A DNA stretch of 64,000 bases from Nitrososphaerales archaeon (GTDB lineage Archaea; Thermoproteota; Nitrososphaeria; Nitrososphaerales; Gagatemarchaeaceae). The stretch lies in the NCBI GenBank assembly GCA_014874415.1, contig JACWAI010000015.1, positions 1 to 64,000 on the forward strand. The letters run 5' to 3'. Under the pieces are notes generated by a model. It did no database searches. It saw only the letters and a program-made list of their open reading frames with translations, and was not told where the DNA came from. Of the stretch, positions 47,168 to 55,154 are shown one piece after another (position 1 is the first letter of the stretch; each line of letters starts with the position of its first letter). A program made the position numbers and the translations under genes.

Positions 47168-47554
47168 ATGGGAGTCCTGACCTCTAAGGAAATCAGCTTC
47201 CTGAAGGCCCATGAAGTCTGTAGGCTGGCTACCGCTTCTAAGGATGGCAAACCGCATGTAGTGCCTGTGATTTACGCCCTCGACGGGGAAAACGTCTTGA
47301 TCGCCATAGACTACGGCACCAAGAAGCTGGGGAACTTGAGGCAGAACAGGCAGGTGGCGCTGGTGGTAGACGACTACCGTCCCAATCACGCCGTCATGGT
47401 GGAAGGGGAGTGCGATATCTTCGAGAAGGGGAAGGAGTACCTCCGCCTGCTGAAGATCCTGTTCGACCGCTTCGAGATGTATAGGAAGCACCCTTGGGGG
47501 GAGGGCGAGTCGCCGATACTGAAGGTCAGACCGACCAAGGCCGTGATGTGGTAG
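47168..47554 (+). CDS. PPOX-family flavin/F420-binding split-barrel protein
   Basis: The 128 residues show the split barrel: CRLATASKDGKPHVVPVIYA, NVLIAIDYGTKKLGNLRQNR and QVALVVDDYRPNHAVMVEGE, the typical order of pyridoxamine-phosphate-oxidase-like proteins that bind FMN or F420. Small archaeal members often act as reductases or as heme- or F420-using proteins. The cofactor cannot be fixed by eye. ATG 47168 follows 73 bases after the divergent reductase start. Confidence 0.85.
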   Translation: MGVLTSKEISFLKAHEVCRLATASKDGKPHVVPVIYALDGENVLIAIDYGTKKLGNLRQNRQVALVVDDYRPNHAVMVEGECDIFEKGKEYLRLLKILFDRFEMYRKHPWGEGESPILKVRPTKAVMW

Positions 47555-47563
47555 CTTCCGCCG

Positions 47564-49816
47564 TCAGTCGAGCGTCCCGCTCCTGCTCGCCTCGTATGAC
47601 GACATGAGCCCTGCGGCGGTGCACCCCGAATCGAAGGGTTCGAGCACGGACGAGCAGGTCTCGGCCAGCAGCATGATGTAGCGCTCAGAATCGTACTTGG
47701 TTTCGTCTTTGATCATGTCGAGAGGCGCGACCCTCTTCGAGTCTTTCCCCTTGTAGTCGGTGATGACGTAACGTATCCCCTCGCCGGCGTGGAGGGTGGC
47801 GCCCTCCCCCACCAGCTGCTTTACCGCTGCGTGCTGCACGGTCATGGCAGTGTACTCTTCAGGGGCCTTCGAGAGGTTGGTGGTGAAGGCCAGCTCGGAG
47901 GCGGGCACTTCGTGGCACGCCAGCGCCTTGGCGTACCTGAGGAAGATCTCGATGCATTCGGGGACCTTCTGCTTCGCCTCCGCCACGGTGTCGGCCTGGG
48001 CCAGGACCCTCAGGATGTCCATCTGACATCTGGTGAACGCCAGCGGTGTGTCGTGTCTCCGTGCCTCTATCCCCCTGACCTTCAGCTCGCCGCTCTGGTA
48101 GGCCCCGAAGTACCTGTTGAGGACGGGGATCCCTGGTTCTACCTTGGAAGGAAGGAAGGCGACCCACTTGTAAATCCCTTCGAACGACATGGCAAAGCCC
48201 GTCTCCGCCTCGATTTCCGCCTTCAGCTCAAGGTAGTCCTCCCTGTCGGCTCCTTCCTTCTGGACCCAGAGGGAATCCACGATGCCGTGCATGACCTCGA
48301 AGCCTCTCCGCTCCGCAATCCTCGATGTGTCAAGGAGTATCTTCCTGTCCCAGGCGCACACTGCGATGTGGGCGTCGATGCGGCCGAACTTCGCGTTCGA
48401 GTAGCCGAGATATCCAAATGAACAAACCCCAATCCATTTGAGGGCGGCCTGCCTTTCGTTGTATTTGTCGTAGTCTGCGCCTTTCGCATCCATCTTCTTC
48501 TTGTATCCGAGCCTTTTCTCAACAATGATTTTGAGGGCCTGTGGGACTATTCCGGCTCTCTTCTTGCACACGTTCCAGCCGAGCTCGGGCACCCGGTTGT
48601 CAGAGTCTGGGCAGCATTGGCACCTGACGGTCTCGGCTGAGATGTTCTTTCTGTACATTATGCTGGGGTAGAGCGCGGAATAGTCTAACTCCCCGACGTT
48701 CTCATGCACCCCCACCTTCGGCTCGAAGATGAAGCCGCCTCTGTCGGCCATCAGCAACTCGTTCCTGTCCTTGAAGTGCTCTACCAGAGTCGGCTTCCAG
48801 GGGACGAGCAGGCCTATCTTCGACGCATGGTAGAACTGGAGGCTTGAGAGGGCTTTGCCTATACTGGCCCTGCTACAGGTTTGCAGGGGCATCCTACATA
48901 TCCTGCTCAACTCGAAGAGCCCTTCGAAACCCGCTTCGAAGTAGGTGAAGGATGTGTTGGTGTCTATGTGTATCCTGCCATAGAGCTTCATGGCCGAGGG
49001 TTTGTAGTGGACTCTCCCGTAGCTGAAGTAGGAGGTACCTCCCTTGGAGGGGAGCTTCATGATGGTGCCGTCCCTGTCGAAGGTCAGCCTGCCAGCTACG
49101 CCGGTGGCCTCGGCGCGCTTGATGAGGTAGGGGAAGAGGAAGGTGTCACCGTCGCGGGTCAGGATGAAGTCAGGGTCCGCGTCTTGGATTGCTCTCACCA
49201 GTCCGAGCAGCTTGTCCGCCTCGCTTCGGCCGTCGATTGTAATGGTCTCGTCGTCGCCCTTGAGCGTGATTGAATCTATCCTGTCGGTGAAATGTGCCAG
49301 CTTGCCTTCCTTCACCACCTCCACGTCGAGCTTGACCTTTCTCAGATTCGGGAGGATGTAGTCGTAGTCCTGGACGTCGTCCTTGAGTTCCCACTTCAGC
49401 CTGCCACCGTCCTGCTCCACTTCGCAGCGGGCGAGGGGGAAGAGGTCGTGCTCGTAGAGGTAGCTCTGGCCGGGAGGCACGTCGGCGTTGTAGAGCCTGA
49501 ACGTCCCGAAGGGGCCGAGGCGCTCTATCCTGCCCGCCACCTGCTGGGTCTTCTTGGCGTCCTTGAGCTTCGCCTCGACGACTTCGGATTCGCCAGTGTC
49601 TGTGACCCTTTCGCGCTTCTGGACGGCCCTGGTCCAGACGAAGTCGTTGCGGAGCGCCTGCAGTGGGACCTCGAAGTCTGACTTGGTGTCCGTCCCTATG
49701 TATATCGACGGGGACCAGCGGTCGACCAGCCGCACGGCCTCGCCGTTCTCGAGCTTGAGCCAGACGACCATCTCTCCCGGGTTGCCCGGATAGAGATCAA
49801 GTATCCAGCCGCGCAT
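47564..49816 (-). CDS. Divergent family B DNA polymerase
   Basis: The 750 residues match family B. Exo I-like KVKLDVEVV (about 165-173) keeps D and E. Exo II-like RDGDTFLFPYL has L where the usual Asp sits. Motif A is ELDYSALYPSIM (about 375-386); motif B is QAALKWIGVCSFGYLGYSN, without the usual Asn. Motif C reads HGIVDSLWV (about 508-516) in place of YGDTDS, keeping only the second Asp. CQCCPDSD suggests a zinc knuckle. It is the last gene of an overlapping four-gene operon with a RadA-like protein, so an accessory or translesion role is likely. The catalytic Asp of motif A and one of motif C remain, so some activity is possible. Confidence 0.85.
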   Translation of the reverse strand: MRGWILDLYPGNPGEMVVWLKLENGEAVRLVDRWSPSIYIGTDTKSDFEVPLQALRNDFVWTRAVQKRERVTDTGESEVVEAKLKDAKKTQQVAGRIERLGPFGTFRLYNADVPPGQSYLYEHDLFPLARCEVEQDGGRLKWELKDDVQDYDYILPNLRKVKLDVEVVKEGKLAHFTDRIDSITLKGDDETITIDGRSEADKLLGLVRAIQDADPDFILTRDGDTFLFPYLIKRAEATGVAGRLTFDRDGTIMKLPSKGGTSYFSYGRVHYKPSAMKLYGRIHIDTNTSFTYFEAGFEGLFELSRICRMPLQTCSRASIGKALSSLQFYHASKIGLLVPWKPTLVEHFKDRNELLMADRGGFIFEPKVGVHENVGELDYSALYPSIMYRKNISAETVRCQCCPDSDNRVPELGWNVCKKRAGIVPQALKIIVEKRLGYKKKMDAKGADYDKYNERQAALKWIGVCSFGYLGYSNAKFGRIDAHIAVCAWDRKILLDTSRIAERRGFEVMHGIVDSLWVQKEGADREDYLELKAEIEAETGFAMSFEGIYKWVAFLPSKVEPGIPVLNRYFGAYQSGELKVRGIEARRHDTPLAFTRCQMDILRVLAQADTVAEAKQKVPECIEIFLRYAKALACHEVPASELAFTTNLSKAPEEYTAMTVQHAAVKQLVGEGATLHAGEGIRYVITDYKGKDSKRVAPLDMIKDETKYDSERYIMLLAETCSSVLEPFDSGCTAAGLMSSYEASRSGTLD

Positions 49817-50063
49817 CAGCCTCAGCCTTCAGCTTCTCGACTTCCGACGCCAGCCAGACTATCGTCTTGTGCTGCATCAGGAGGATGCTCATGAAGAGGG
49901 CTTCGGTCGGGAACGGTGAGTCTCTGGCCTGAATCGCGGGAAAATACTCGTAGCAGAGCCTCAGCATCTCCTTGAAGAGTGCTCTGTCCTCGGCCCTGAG
50001 GGCGTCGGCGAAGCGCTGCCAGCTGTCGAGCTCCTCTATGATCTCGCCGTCTGAAAGGGTCAA
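49797..50063 (-). CDS. Small helical protein B of the PolB-RadA-like operon
   Basis: From TTG 50063 the protein is 88 residues, all helical: LDSWQRFADALRAEDRALFK, EMLRLCYEYFPAI, TEALFMSILLMQHKTIVWLA. It is a paralog of its upstream neighbour: both have WxxFxxALxxEDRxLFxEML and a second helix with MxI. The TTG overlaps the neighbour stop (TTGA), and its end overlaps the polB start by 20 bases. The pair may form a heterodimer that links the RadA-like protein with the polymerase (inference). No known family recognised. Confidence 0.75.
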   Translation of the reverse strand: MTLSDGEIIEELDSWQRFADALRAEDRALFKEMLRLCYEYFPAIQARDSPFPTEALFMSILLMQHKTIVWLASEVEKLKAEADARLDT

Positions 50064-50329
50064 CCGTTCCCCTCCCTGGGCTTGGCTCCGGAAGCTGCCC
50101 CGACGGCCCGCATCAGCATCCGGTAGTGGTGGAAGATTATCGCCATGGTCATCCCTTCGAACTTCGACGTCCTGATGGCAGCGGAAGAAGCCGAGGTGTA
50201 CAATCTCGCAGAGCCGAGCATCTCGTCGAAGAGCGTTCTGTCCTCCCGAGGCAGCGCCTTCCTGAACGACCGCCACTCGACGGCCTCCTGGGCCTCGGCA
50301 ATCCTGAACGAAGGGATGGTCCGGCCCAT
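50060..50329 (-). CDS. Small helical protein A of the PolB-RadA-like operon
   Basis: This 89-residue protein reads MGRTIPSFRIAEAQEAVEWR, SFRKALPREDRTLFDEML, then FEGMTMAIIFHHYRMLMRAV and a short Gly/Lys tail. It shares the WxxFxxALxxEDRxLFxEML core with the following gene. ATG 50329 overlaps the last base of the RadA-like gene, and its stop overlaps the TTG of the next gene. The tight coupling argues for a complex with fixed stoichiometry. Not recognised as any named family. Confidence 0.75.
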   Translation of the reverse strand: MGRTIPSFRIAEAQEAVEWRSFRKALPREDRTLFDEMLGSARLYTSASSAAIRTSKFEGMTMAIIFHHYRMLMRAVGAASGAKPREGNG

Positions 50330-51267
50330 CAGCGAACCGCCCTCCCCTTGGCAGCACTGAGCAGCTGAGCCAGCCTGAAAGTGGTCTCTCTCGGGAGTCT
50401 GTTCCTGTGCTTGAGGAGCTCCGCCCTGATCCTGTCCTTTTCTGAGGACAGATGGACGATGGCGTCGGCCCAGGGAGTGATGATGTCATCATATTTGCTC
50501 GGCAGAGCCTGGGTAGCGACCACCAGGGCGTGTTTCTTCACCCTCTCGATGCCCTCCTCTACAGCTCCCAGCACGCGCCTCGCTTCCCTTTCTTCCAGCT
50601 CTGGCTCGTTGAAGGTGCCGAGGATGTCACAGATTATGACGAGCCTGGTCCCGTAATCCTCGACGGCCCTGACGAGATGCTCCGAAACGAGGGCGGCGAG
50701 TTGATAGAACGTGAAGACGCGGCAGGAGGCGACGTGCCTCATCGCCGCCGCGGGTTTGATGCCCCTCTGCTTCGCGAAAGACGAGAAGAGGTATGGGTCT
50801 GAGCGGTTGCCTCCGTCGATGAAGAGGGCAGCTGAATCGAGGCCGCCTGCCTCGATTGGAAGCTGCGCCCTGAACGCGGCCAGCTCGGCCACCCCCGGCG
50901 ACGCCTCTCCACTGATCATGATCAGCCGTCCTTCGGAGAGCGGCCTCAGCAGGGAGTCGAGTTTGGGGAAGCCGAGAGAGAAGTGAGGGATCGACGAGGC
51001 CTGCCGGTACAGCGCCTCCTGCGCCGGCGGAGCGTCGCTCTGAAAGACGTCGGACCAGTCATCGGGCACCGGTGCTAGCCTGCATTCGATGCTCCCTGCG
51101 AGCGGGCGGCCGCAGCCTGCGCAGCGCTCGCTGAGCGACGGGATGGTCGTGCTGGCGGGCCTCAGGTCACGCCTGACCTGGATGACGCAGTCACATATTG
51201 AACAGTAGTAGACGAACCGCTCCCTGCCGTTCTCCACCTGCTCGTAGAGGTAGTGTAACCTGGCCAA
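50329..51267 (-). CDS. RadA/RecA-like protein lacking the P-loop lysine, with zinc ribbon
   Basis: From TTG 51267 the 312 residues begin with a zinc ribbon (YYCSICDCVI and CAGCGRPLAG, about residues 20-55), then a RecA-type core opening FSLGFPKLDSLLRPLSEGRL. Walker A is degenerate, ISGEASPGVAE (about 117-127), without GK[ST]. Walker B-like RLVIICDILGTFNEPELEE remains. HALVVATQALPSKYDDIITP corresponds to the L2 and sensor region. Such inactivated RecA paralogs serve as adaptors, as ImuA does for bacterial mutagenic polymerases. It leads the operon whose last gene is the divergent polB. Confidence 0.75.
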   Translation of the reverse strand: MARLHYLYEQVENGRERFVYYCSICDCVIQVRRDLRPASTTIPSLSERCAGCGRPLAGSIECRLAPVPDDWSDVFQSDAPPAQEALYRQASSIPHFSLGFPKLDSLLRPLSEGRLIMISGEASPGVAELAAFRAQLPIEAGGLDSAALFIDGGNRSDPYLFSSFAKQRGIKPAAAMRHVASCRVFTFYQLAALVSEHLVRAVEDYGTRLVIICDILGTFNEPELEEREARRVLGAVEEGIERVKKHALVVATQALPSKYDDIITPWADAIVHLSSEKDRIRAELLKHRNRLPRETTFRLAQLLSAAKGRAVR

Positions 51268-51364
51268 TGTGGCGGCATGAAATCCGGCGGGAATTTAACG
51301 CCGGGGCGCGTTGTGACTCTTTGGGAAAGAGAGACCTCGGCGAAAGTGATTAGATGGTTCAATG

Positions 51365-51372
51365 TTCTTAAG
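51365..51372 (+). promoter_or_regulatory. TATA-like element of tRNA-Leu
   Basis: The sequence ttcttaag lies 27-34 bases before the mature 5' end at 51399, the expected place of an archaeal tRNA promoter TATA element. Confidence 0.45.
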
Positions 51373-51398
51373 CCGAAGGTGGGGGTCGCGGGGACGAC

Positions 51399-51483
51399 GC
51401 GGGGGTCGCCCAGCCTGGTCAACGGCGTGAGGCTCAGGACCTCATCCCTTAGGGGTTCGAGGGTTCGAATCCCTCCCCCCGCA
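51399..51483 (+). tRNA. tRNA-Leu(CAG)
   Basis: Acceptor GCGGGGG (51399-51405) pairs CCCCCGC (51476-51482) with A73. The anticodon stem TGAGG/CCTCA encloses C-T-CAG-G-A, giving CAG. A long variable arm (about 51444-51458) marks a class II tRNA. The T loop is TTCGAAT. Total 85 bases without an intron. Confidence 0.93.
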
Positions 51484-51615
51484 CTGAACCCCCAGGCATG
51501 AGGGTCCCTTGAAATGCGAGAGAGCACTTTCCGAGGACGTTCCGCAGTCTCATTCCTTAATTACGGGCCAGTCCTGATGTTACAAAGCGGAATAGGAGAT
51601 ACAATCAAGTGTTCG

Positions 51616-52224
51616 GTGGAAAGGACAAACAAGGTGAAGGTCGCAATCGCCCAGGCCTCCCCCGTCTTTCTCGATAGAGACAAGACCCTCGCAAAGGCAC
51701 GCAATCTCGCCACCAAAGCGGCGTCAAGTGGCGCACAGATGCTTGTCTTTCCTGAAGCTTGGGTCTCTGGCTTTCCCTATTGGATTCCAACCGCAGTAGG
51801 GTCTGGTGACAGCTCCCAGTGGGGAAAGATAATCGCAATGATGCAGGACAGCTCTCTAAGCGTCTTGGGCGAAGAGACTCAGATTCTTTGTGACATTGCC
51901 AGGTCGAACAAGCTTTCGCTCGTCGTTGGATGCAACGAGCTCAGTGAAATTCCTGGATCGAGGACCATGTACAACACCCTGCTGTTCATCAGCCCCGAAA
52001 AGGGAGTGCTCGGTGGGCACAGAAAACTGATGCCGACCTATGAGGGACGCCTTGTCTGGGGGATGGGGGATGGGAGCGACTTGAAGGTGTACGATACAGA
52101 CCTTGGCCGCCTAGGCGGATTGATTTGCTGGGAGAATCACATGGCTTGCGCGAGCCGCGATGGTAATGAAAGGCGAGGAATTCCACGTAGCCGTCTGGCC
52201 TGGGACTTGGGACCATCTGTCTGA
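51616..52224 (+). CDS. Nitrilase-superfamily protein, N-terminal part before a frameshift
   Basis: From GTG 51616 (earlier in-frame starts exist) the frame reads KVKVAIAQASPVFLDRDKTL, LVFPEAWVSGFPYW with the catalytic Glu, GGHRKLMPTYEGR with Lys, and GGLICWENHM with Cys. The triad of a C-N hydrolase (nitrilase or cyanide hydratase branch) is complete. After ENHM the frame leaves the family; the next segment (LARAAMVMKGEEFHVAVWPG) continues in another frame. About 195 residues are meaningful. Either the gene is broken or the assembly carries a small indel near 52141-52146. Confidence 0.8.
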   Translation: MERTNKVKVAIAQASPVFLDRDKTLAKARNLATKAASSGAQMLVFPEAWVSGFPYWIPTAVGSGDSSQWGKIIAMMQDSSLSVLGEETQILCDIARSNKLSLVVGCNELSEIPGSRTMYNTLLFISPEKGVLGGHRKLMPTYEGRLVWGMGDGSDLKVYDTDLGRLGGLICWENHMACASRDGNERRGIPRSRLAWDLGPSV

Positions 52225-52747
52225 CAAGCAGGGAGCGCCCGACCTAACGGGGGCGACATGCGACCTCTTCCCAGCGATTCGGGAGCACGCTTTCGAGGCG
52301 GGCTGTTTCGTCATCAGCGCCTCGGGGTTCATGGAACGCGCCGATGTGCCTGAGGGCACACCTTTCAGGAATCAAATGAACTTGGACTGGGCCTGCGGAG
52401 GGAGCGTCGTAGTAGACCCCACAGGCAACTACTTGACCCCGCCCGTCATCGGGAAAGAAGAAGTGATTTATGCCGAGTGCGAAGCCGACTCGATAAAGGT
52501 CGCGAAATCACTGTTCGATGCACTCGGGCACTACGCAAGATTCGACGTAGCGCGGCTGGAGCTGCGCGAAGAGCCTTGGACCCCGTTCGCCAACTCCAAG
52601 GTCCATCTCACTTCGTCAGAACTGAGAAGATTGGGGGAGAAATATGGCGTCAGTCCGGACAAACTTGAGAAAATATACTCGGAACTTGCCGGAGAATCTG
52701 GCGTCGACTCCGGAAGTATGAAGCGGCCCCAATCGAAATCGGGCTAG
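52160..52747 (+). CDS. Nitrilase-superfamily protein, C-terminal part after a frameshift
   Basis: This 195-residue frame starts at ATG 52160, but similarity continues a few codons before it as LARAA. It has GEEFHVAVWPGTWDHLSD, CDLFPAIREHAFEAGCFVIS, GGSVVVDPTGNY and YAECEADSIKVAKSLFD, the second half of the nitrilase alpha-beta-beta-alpha fold with the H-bonding dimer tail. It carries no catalytic residue itself and belongs to the frame at 51616. Together they give about 375 residues, near the length of nitrilases. Confidence 0.8.
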   Translation: MVMKGEEFHVAVWPGTWDHLSDKQGAPDLTGATCDLFPAIREHAFEAGCFVISASGFMERADVPEGTPFRNQMNLDWACGGSVVVDPTGNYLTPPVIGKEEVIYAECEADSIKVAKSLFDALGHYARFDVARLELREEPWTPFANSKVHLTSSELRRLGEKYGVSPDKLEKIYSELAGESGVDSGSMKRPQSKSG

Positions 52748-52874
52748 AGTTCGGCCCCTACGCCCGGTGGATTCGAACCTAAAGCTGGCTGCGCTCCCCT
52801 GCATCAGAGGATGATTATTCGAAAGAATTGTTGTCTAAACTTAAAACGGATGTCATGCTTCGACAGAAGCAGGC

Positions 52875-53672
52875 TTGGAAGAGGCGTTTCCGAAGGAGAT
52901 AATGGGGTACCACTTCAATCCGAAGGAGAAAGTCTACGTCGGGTCGGTCGTCCTGAGGAACTTCCCGGGAGCACTCGCCGGCGTAGCGACTATCCTCAGC
53001 AAGGAGGGGATCAACCTGATTTCTTCAGAATCTGCCAATATCGAAGGGACGAAGACAAGCGCGTGGGGATTCTTTGCAGAGGCTGAGAAGCCGGTCGACC
53101 TGGGGAAGCTCAAGCAATTGATCGAAGGTTCCGGTTTCGCCTTGAAAGTCGACCTAGTCGAAGGGGCCGAGGACGACGCAGTCATCGTCGACAGATACCA
53201 TTACCCACTGAGGCTCAACACAGGACAGCAGGCGATGGTTTTCAGACGTGGAGACATCGTCGATATGTTCAACAGGATAAGGAAGATCTTCGGTTCGGGA
53301 GCTAACCTCATCATCTACGAGATGGGCGTGGCGACAGGGGAAAGCGACGCGAAGGCGCTCGCGGATTCCGTCGGACAGGACACGGTTGAGAAGTATCTTG
53401 TGGACCTCGTCTACCTTTACGCCGCCGAGGGTTGGGGATGGCCTGAGGTGGTTGACCTGACTCTCGAGCCGCTGCGGGCCAAAATCAGATTCGAAGACAG
53501 CTTCGAATGTACTAACACCAAGTCGCCGGCGCCGAACGGTCACTTCGTCCGCGGCCACCTTACGGGATTGGCTGCAGCGATTTTCCAAAAGAAAATCACC
53601 TGTGTGGAGACGATGTGCGCCGCCAAAGGCGACCCGTACTGCGAATACACTGCTGAGGAAGTCGCTGGGTAG
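52875..53672 (+). CDS. ACT domain - V4R domain protein
   Basis: The 265 residues start with an ACT-like domain (about 15-95): VYVGSVVLRNFPGALAGVAT and ILSKEGINLISSESANIEG, the small-molecule-binding pattern. The C-terminal 130 residues are a V4R (4-vinyl reductase-like) domain ending VETMCAAKGDPYCEYTAEEV, with cysteines placed as in V4R metal sites. V4R modules bind small molecules or metals in regulators. TTG 52875 is the called start; ATG 52902 is possible. Probably a ligand-responsive sensor; the effector is unknown. Confidence 0.78.
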   Translation: MEEAFPKEIMGYHFNPKEKVYVGSVVLRNFPGALAGVATILSKEGINLISSESANIEGTKTSAWGFFAEAEKPVDLGKLKQLIEGSGFALKVDLVEGAEDDAVIVDRYHYPLRLNTGQQAMVFRRGDIVDMFNRIRKIFGSGANLIIYEMGVATGESDAKALADSVGQDTVEKYLVDLVYLYAAEGWGWPEVVDLTLEPLRAKIRFEDSFECTNTKSPAPNGHFVRGHLTGLAAAIFQKKITCVETMCAAKGDPYCEYTAEEVAG

Positions 53673-53678
53673 GAGCGC

Positions 53679-53834
53679 TTAGCCCGCGAATGGGCTGGGG
53701 CTGTTGTCGACCTCTCTGATTTCACCGGGGGTGACCTCTCTGTTACAGACCTCACAGTAGAGTGGCCTGCCTCCCATTCTAATCAACTGGGAATTGCAGG
53801 CGGTGTGCACATAGATGGTCTCGACGGCCATCAT
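53679..53834 (-). CDS. 51-residue zinc-knuckle protein
   Basis: From ATG 53834 (a second ATG follows directly) to TAA 53679-53681, the frame encodes MMAVETIYVHTACNSQLIRM, GGRPLYCEVCNREVTPGEIR and EVDNSPSPFAG. CEVC plus H10 and C13 give a small zinc knuckle. A minus-strand TATA-like gcttttatcc lies about 25-35 bases upstream. It converges with the ACT-V4R gene. Function unknown. Confidence 0.7.
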   Translation of the reverse strand: MMAVETIYVHTACNSQLIRMGGRPLYCEVCNREVTPGEIREVDNSPSPFAG

Positions 53835-53887
53835 TGTATGGTTGATATCGTTTCAGGATAAAAGCATAGAGAGTGATTCTACCGTAG

Positions 53888-54247
53888 TCAAGTTGCTTTC
53901 GGGGCAACGGCCGTGGGTGCTGGCGCAGGCTTCTGAGGAAGCGGCTGGCCCGTCATCACTGACATGGCGTTCTTGCCTGCCTCGCTGAGCTGATACCGCG
54001 CAGGATTTCCGAAATAGTCCACCTTGAACTCGATGAAGCCAAGAGACGTCAGCTGCCTGATCACCCAGAGGGTCGTCCATTCGGAGGTGTCGTTGATGGC
54101 GTCTTCGACTTCCGGATTGCTCATCCCTTCCTTGCTCTTCCCAATGGCCGTCAGAGCGGCCATCAGGTGCGGGGATTCAGCAACGTTTCTCAGCACTCTC
54201 CTCTGGCCTCTGGGTTCGGAGGGCCAGATCCAGAGTCCCTTGTTCAC
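53888..54247 (-). CDS. Winged-helix protein
   Basis: The 119 residues contain MAALTAIGKSKEGMSNPEVE, TLWVIRQLTSLGFIEFKVDY and ARYQLSEAGKNAMSVM, a PadR/MarR-like archaeal winged helix, followed by a proline- and alanine-rich tail (QPLPQKPAPAPTAVAPKAT). The first 25 residues (with WIWPSEPRGQRR) may be leader; an internal start near MAALTA is possible. Regulatory role likely; target unknown. Confidence 0.65.
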   Translation of the reverse strand: MNKGLWIWPSEPRGQRRVLRNVAESPHLMAALTAIGKSKEGMSNPEVEDAINDTSEWTTLWVIRQLTSLGFIEFKVDYFGNPARYQLSEAGKNAMSVMTGQPLPQKPAPAPTAVAPKAT

Positions 54248-54396
54248 AGATGAAGCCGATTACGGATGATTCATAAACATAAACCCAGGTCGAATACTAG
54301 GGAACTGTCTCTTAGTCGGTGGTAGTTCACGATGTTGTCAGTTGTTTTTAGTTTTGTCAGAGAAGTAAAGCGTCGAACCCTGTAACGCCGGCAACC

Positions 54397-54663
54397 ATGG
54401 AAGTGGTAACCGAATACGCTGACCAGAGGACAGAGCTCGAGGAGAAGATTAGGTCGCTCGAGGCTGAAAAAGCCTCGCTGCTGGCCGACGTCGCATCCCT
54501 GAAGGAGAAGATAGCCACCTTCGAGCTTGAGAAGTCTGCAAACGAGCTAGAAAGCGCGGTGCAGGCACTCAGGACTGAGAAGGCTGTGCTGGAAGAGAAG
54601 GCCGCATCCTACGAAGCCGAAGCAGGATACACTCTTCCGCCCGTTGGGACCGAAGGAATCTAG
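54397..54663 (+). CDS. Short coiled-coil protein
   Basis: The 88 residues are almost wholly a heptad coiled coil: RTELEEKIRSLEAEKASLLA, DVASLKEKIATFELEKSANE and ALRTEKAVLEEKAASYEAEA. A short PPVG tail follows. No family is recognised. It converges with the zinc-ribbon coiled-coil gene, which also has heptads, so the two might interact. Confidence 0.6.
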   Translation: MEVVTEYADQRTELEEKIRSLEAEKASLLADVASLKEKIATFELEKSANELESAVQALRTEKAVLEEKAASYEAEAGYTLPPVGTEGI

Positions 54664-54665
54664 GC

Positions 54666-55091
54666 TTAGCGGGGCCTGGAAGCCTTCTGCTCGAGTTCGC
54701 CCTTTTCTTTTCTAAGATAGCCGACGAACTCCTCTAACTCGGCCAGTTTCGCCTGCAGACGCCTCAGTTCGTTCTCCTTGGCCGCTTTGTCCATGGATGT
54801 CTCCAACTCCCTCTGCTGTTGGACCATCCCCTGAACCTTTGTGTTGAGTTCCTCGTTCCCCTTTTTGACGGAAGCGAGGTCGTCCTGGATGGACTTCAGC
54901 TGTTCTTCGGCGACTATGAGATACCTTTGCTTGCTGATCACTGTCGGGAACTTCGTCCCGCATTTCTCGCAGGTGTACATGCCTACCCTCCTTTCGGTCA
55001 TGCCCCGCTCTCCCTTGGCGGGCTCGACTATCACGTTGAAGGTCCGCGTTGGCATGGATTCCTTGTTCCCGCATTTCGGGCAGTTTGGCAA
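54666..55091 (-). CDS. Zinc-ribbon protein with coiled coil
   Basis: The 141 residues begin with a zinc ribbon, CPKCGNKES (about 4-12) and YTCEKCGTKFP (about 39-49). A coiled coil of about 85 residues follows: YLIVAEEQLKSIQDDLASVK, VQQQRELETSMDKAAKENEL and ELEEFVGYLRKEKGELEQK. Such proteins occur widely in archaea without known function; a role in nucleic-acid or protein-complex binding is usual. It starts at ATG 55091, with the UPF0147 gene 63 bases upstream on the same strand. Confidence 0.7.
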   Translation of the reverse strand: MPNCPKCGNKESMPTRTFNVIVEPAKGERGMTERRVGMYTCEKCGTKFPTVISKQRYLIVAEEQLKSIQDDLASVKKGNEELNTKVQGMVQQQRELETSMDKAAKENELRRLQAKLAELEEFVGYLRKEKGELEQKASRPR

Positions 55092-55154
55092 TCGCGGTTG
55101 CGCCGGCCCAGAACGTGTTAAACGTTTGCCCGGACCAGACTCGATTGTGACAAG

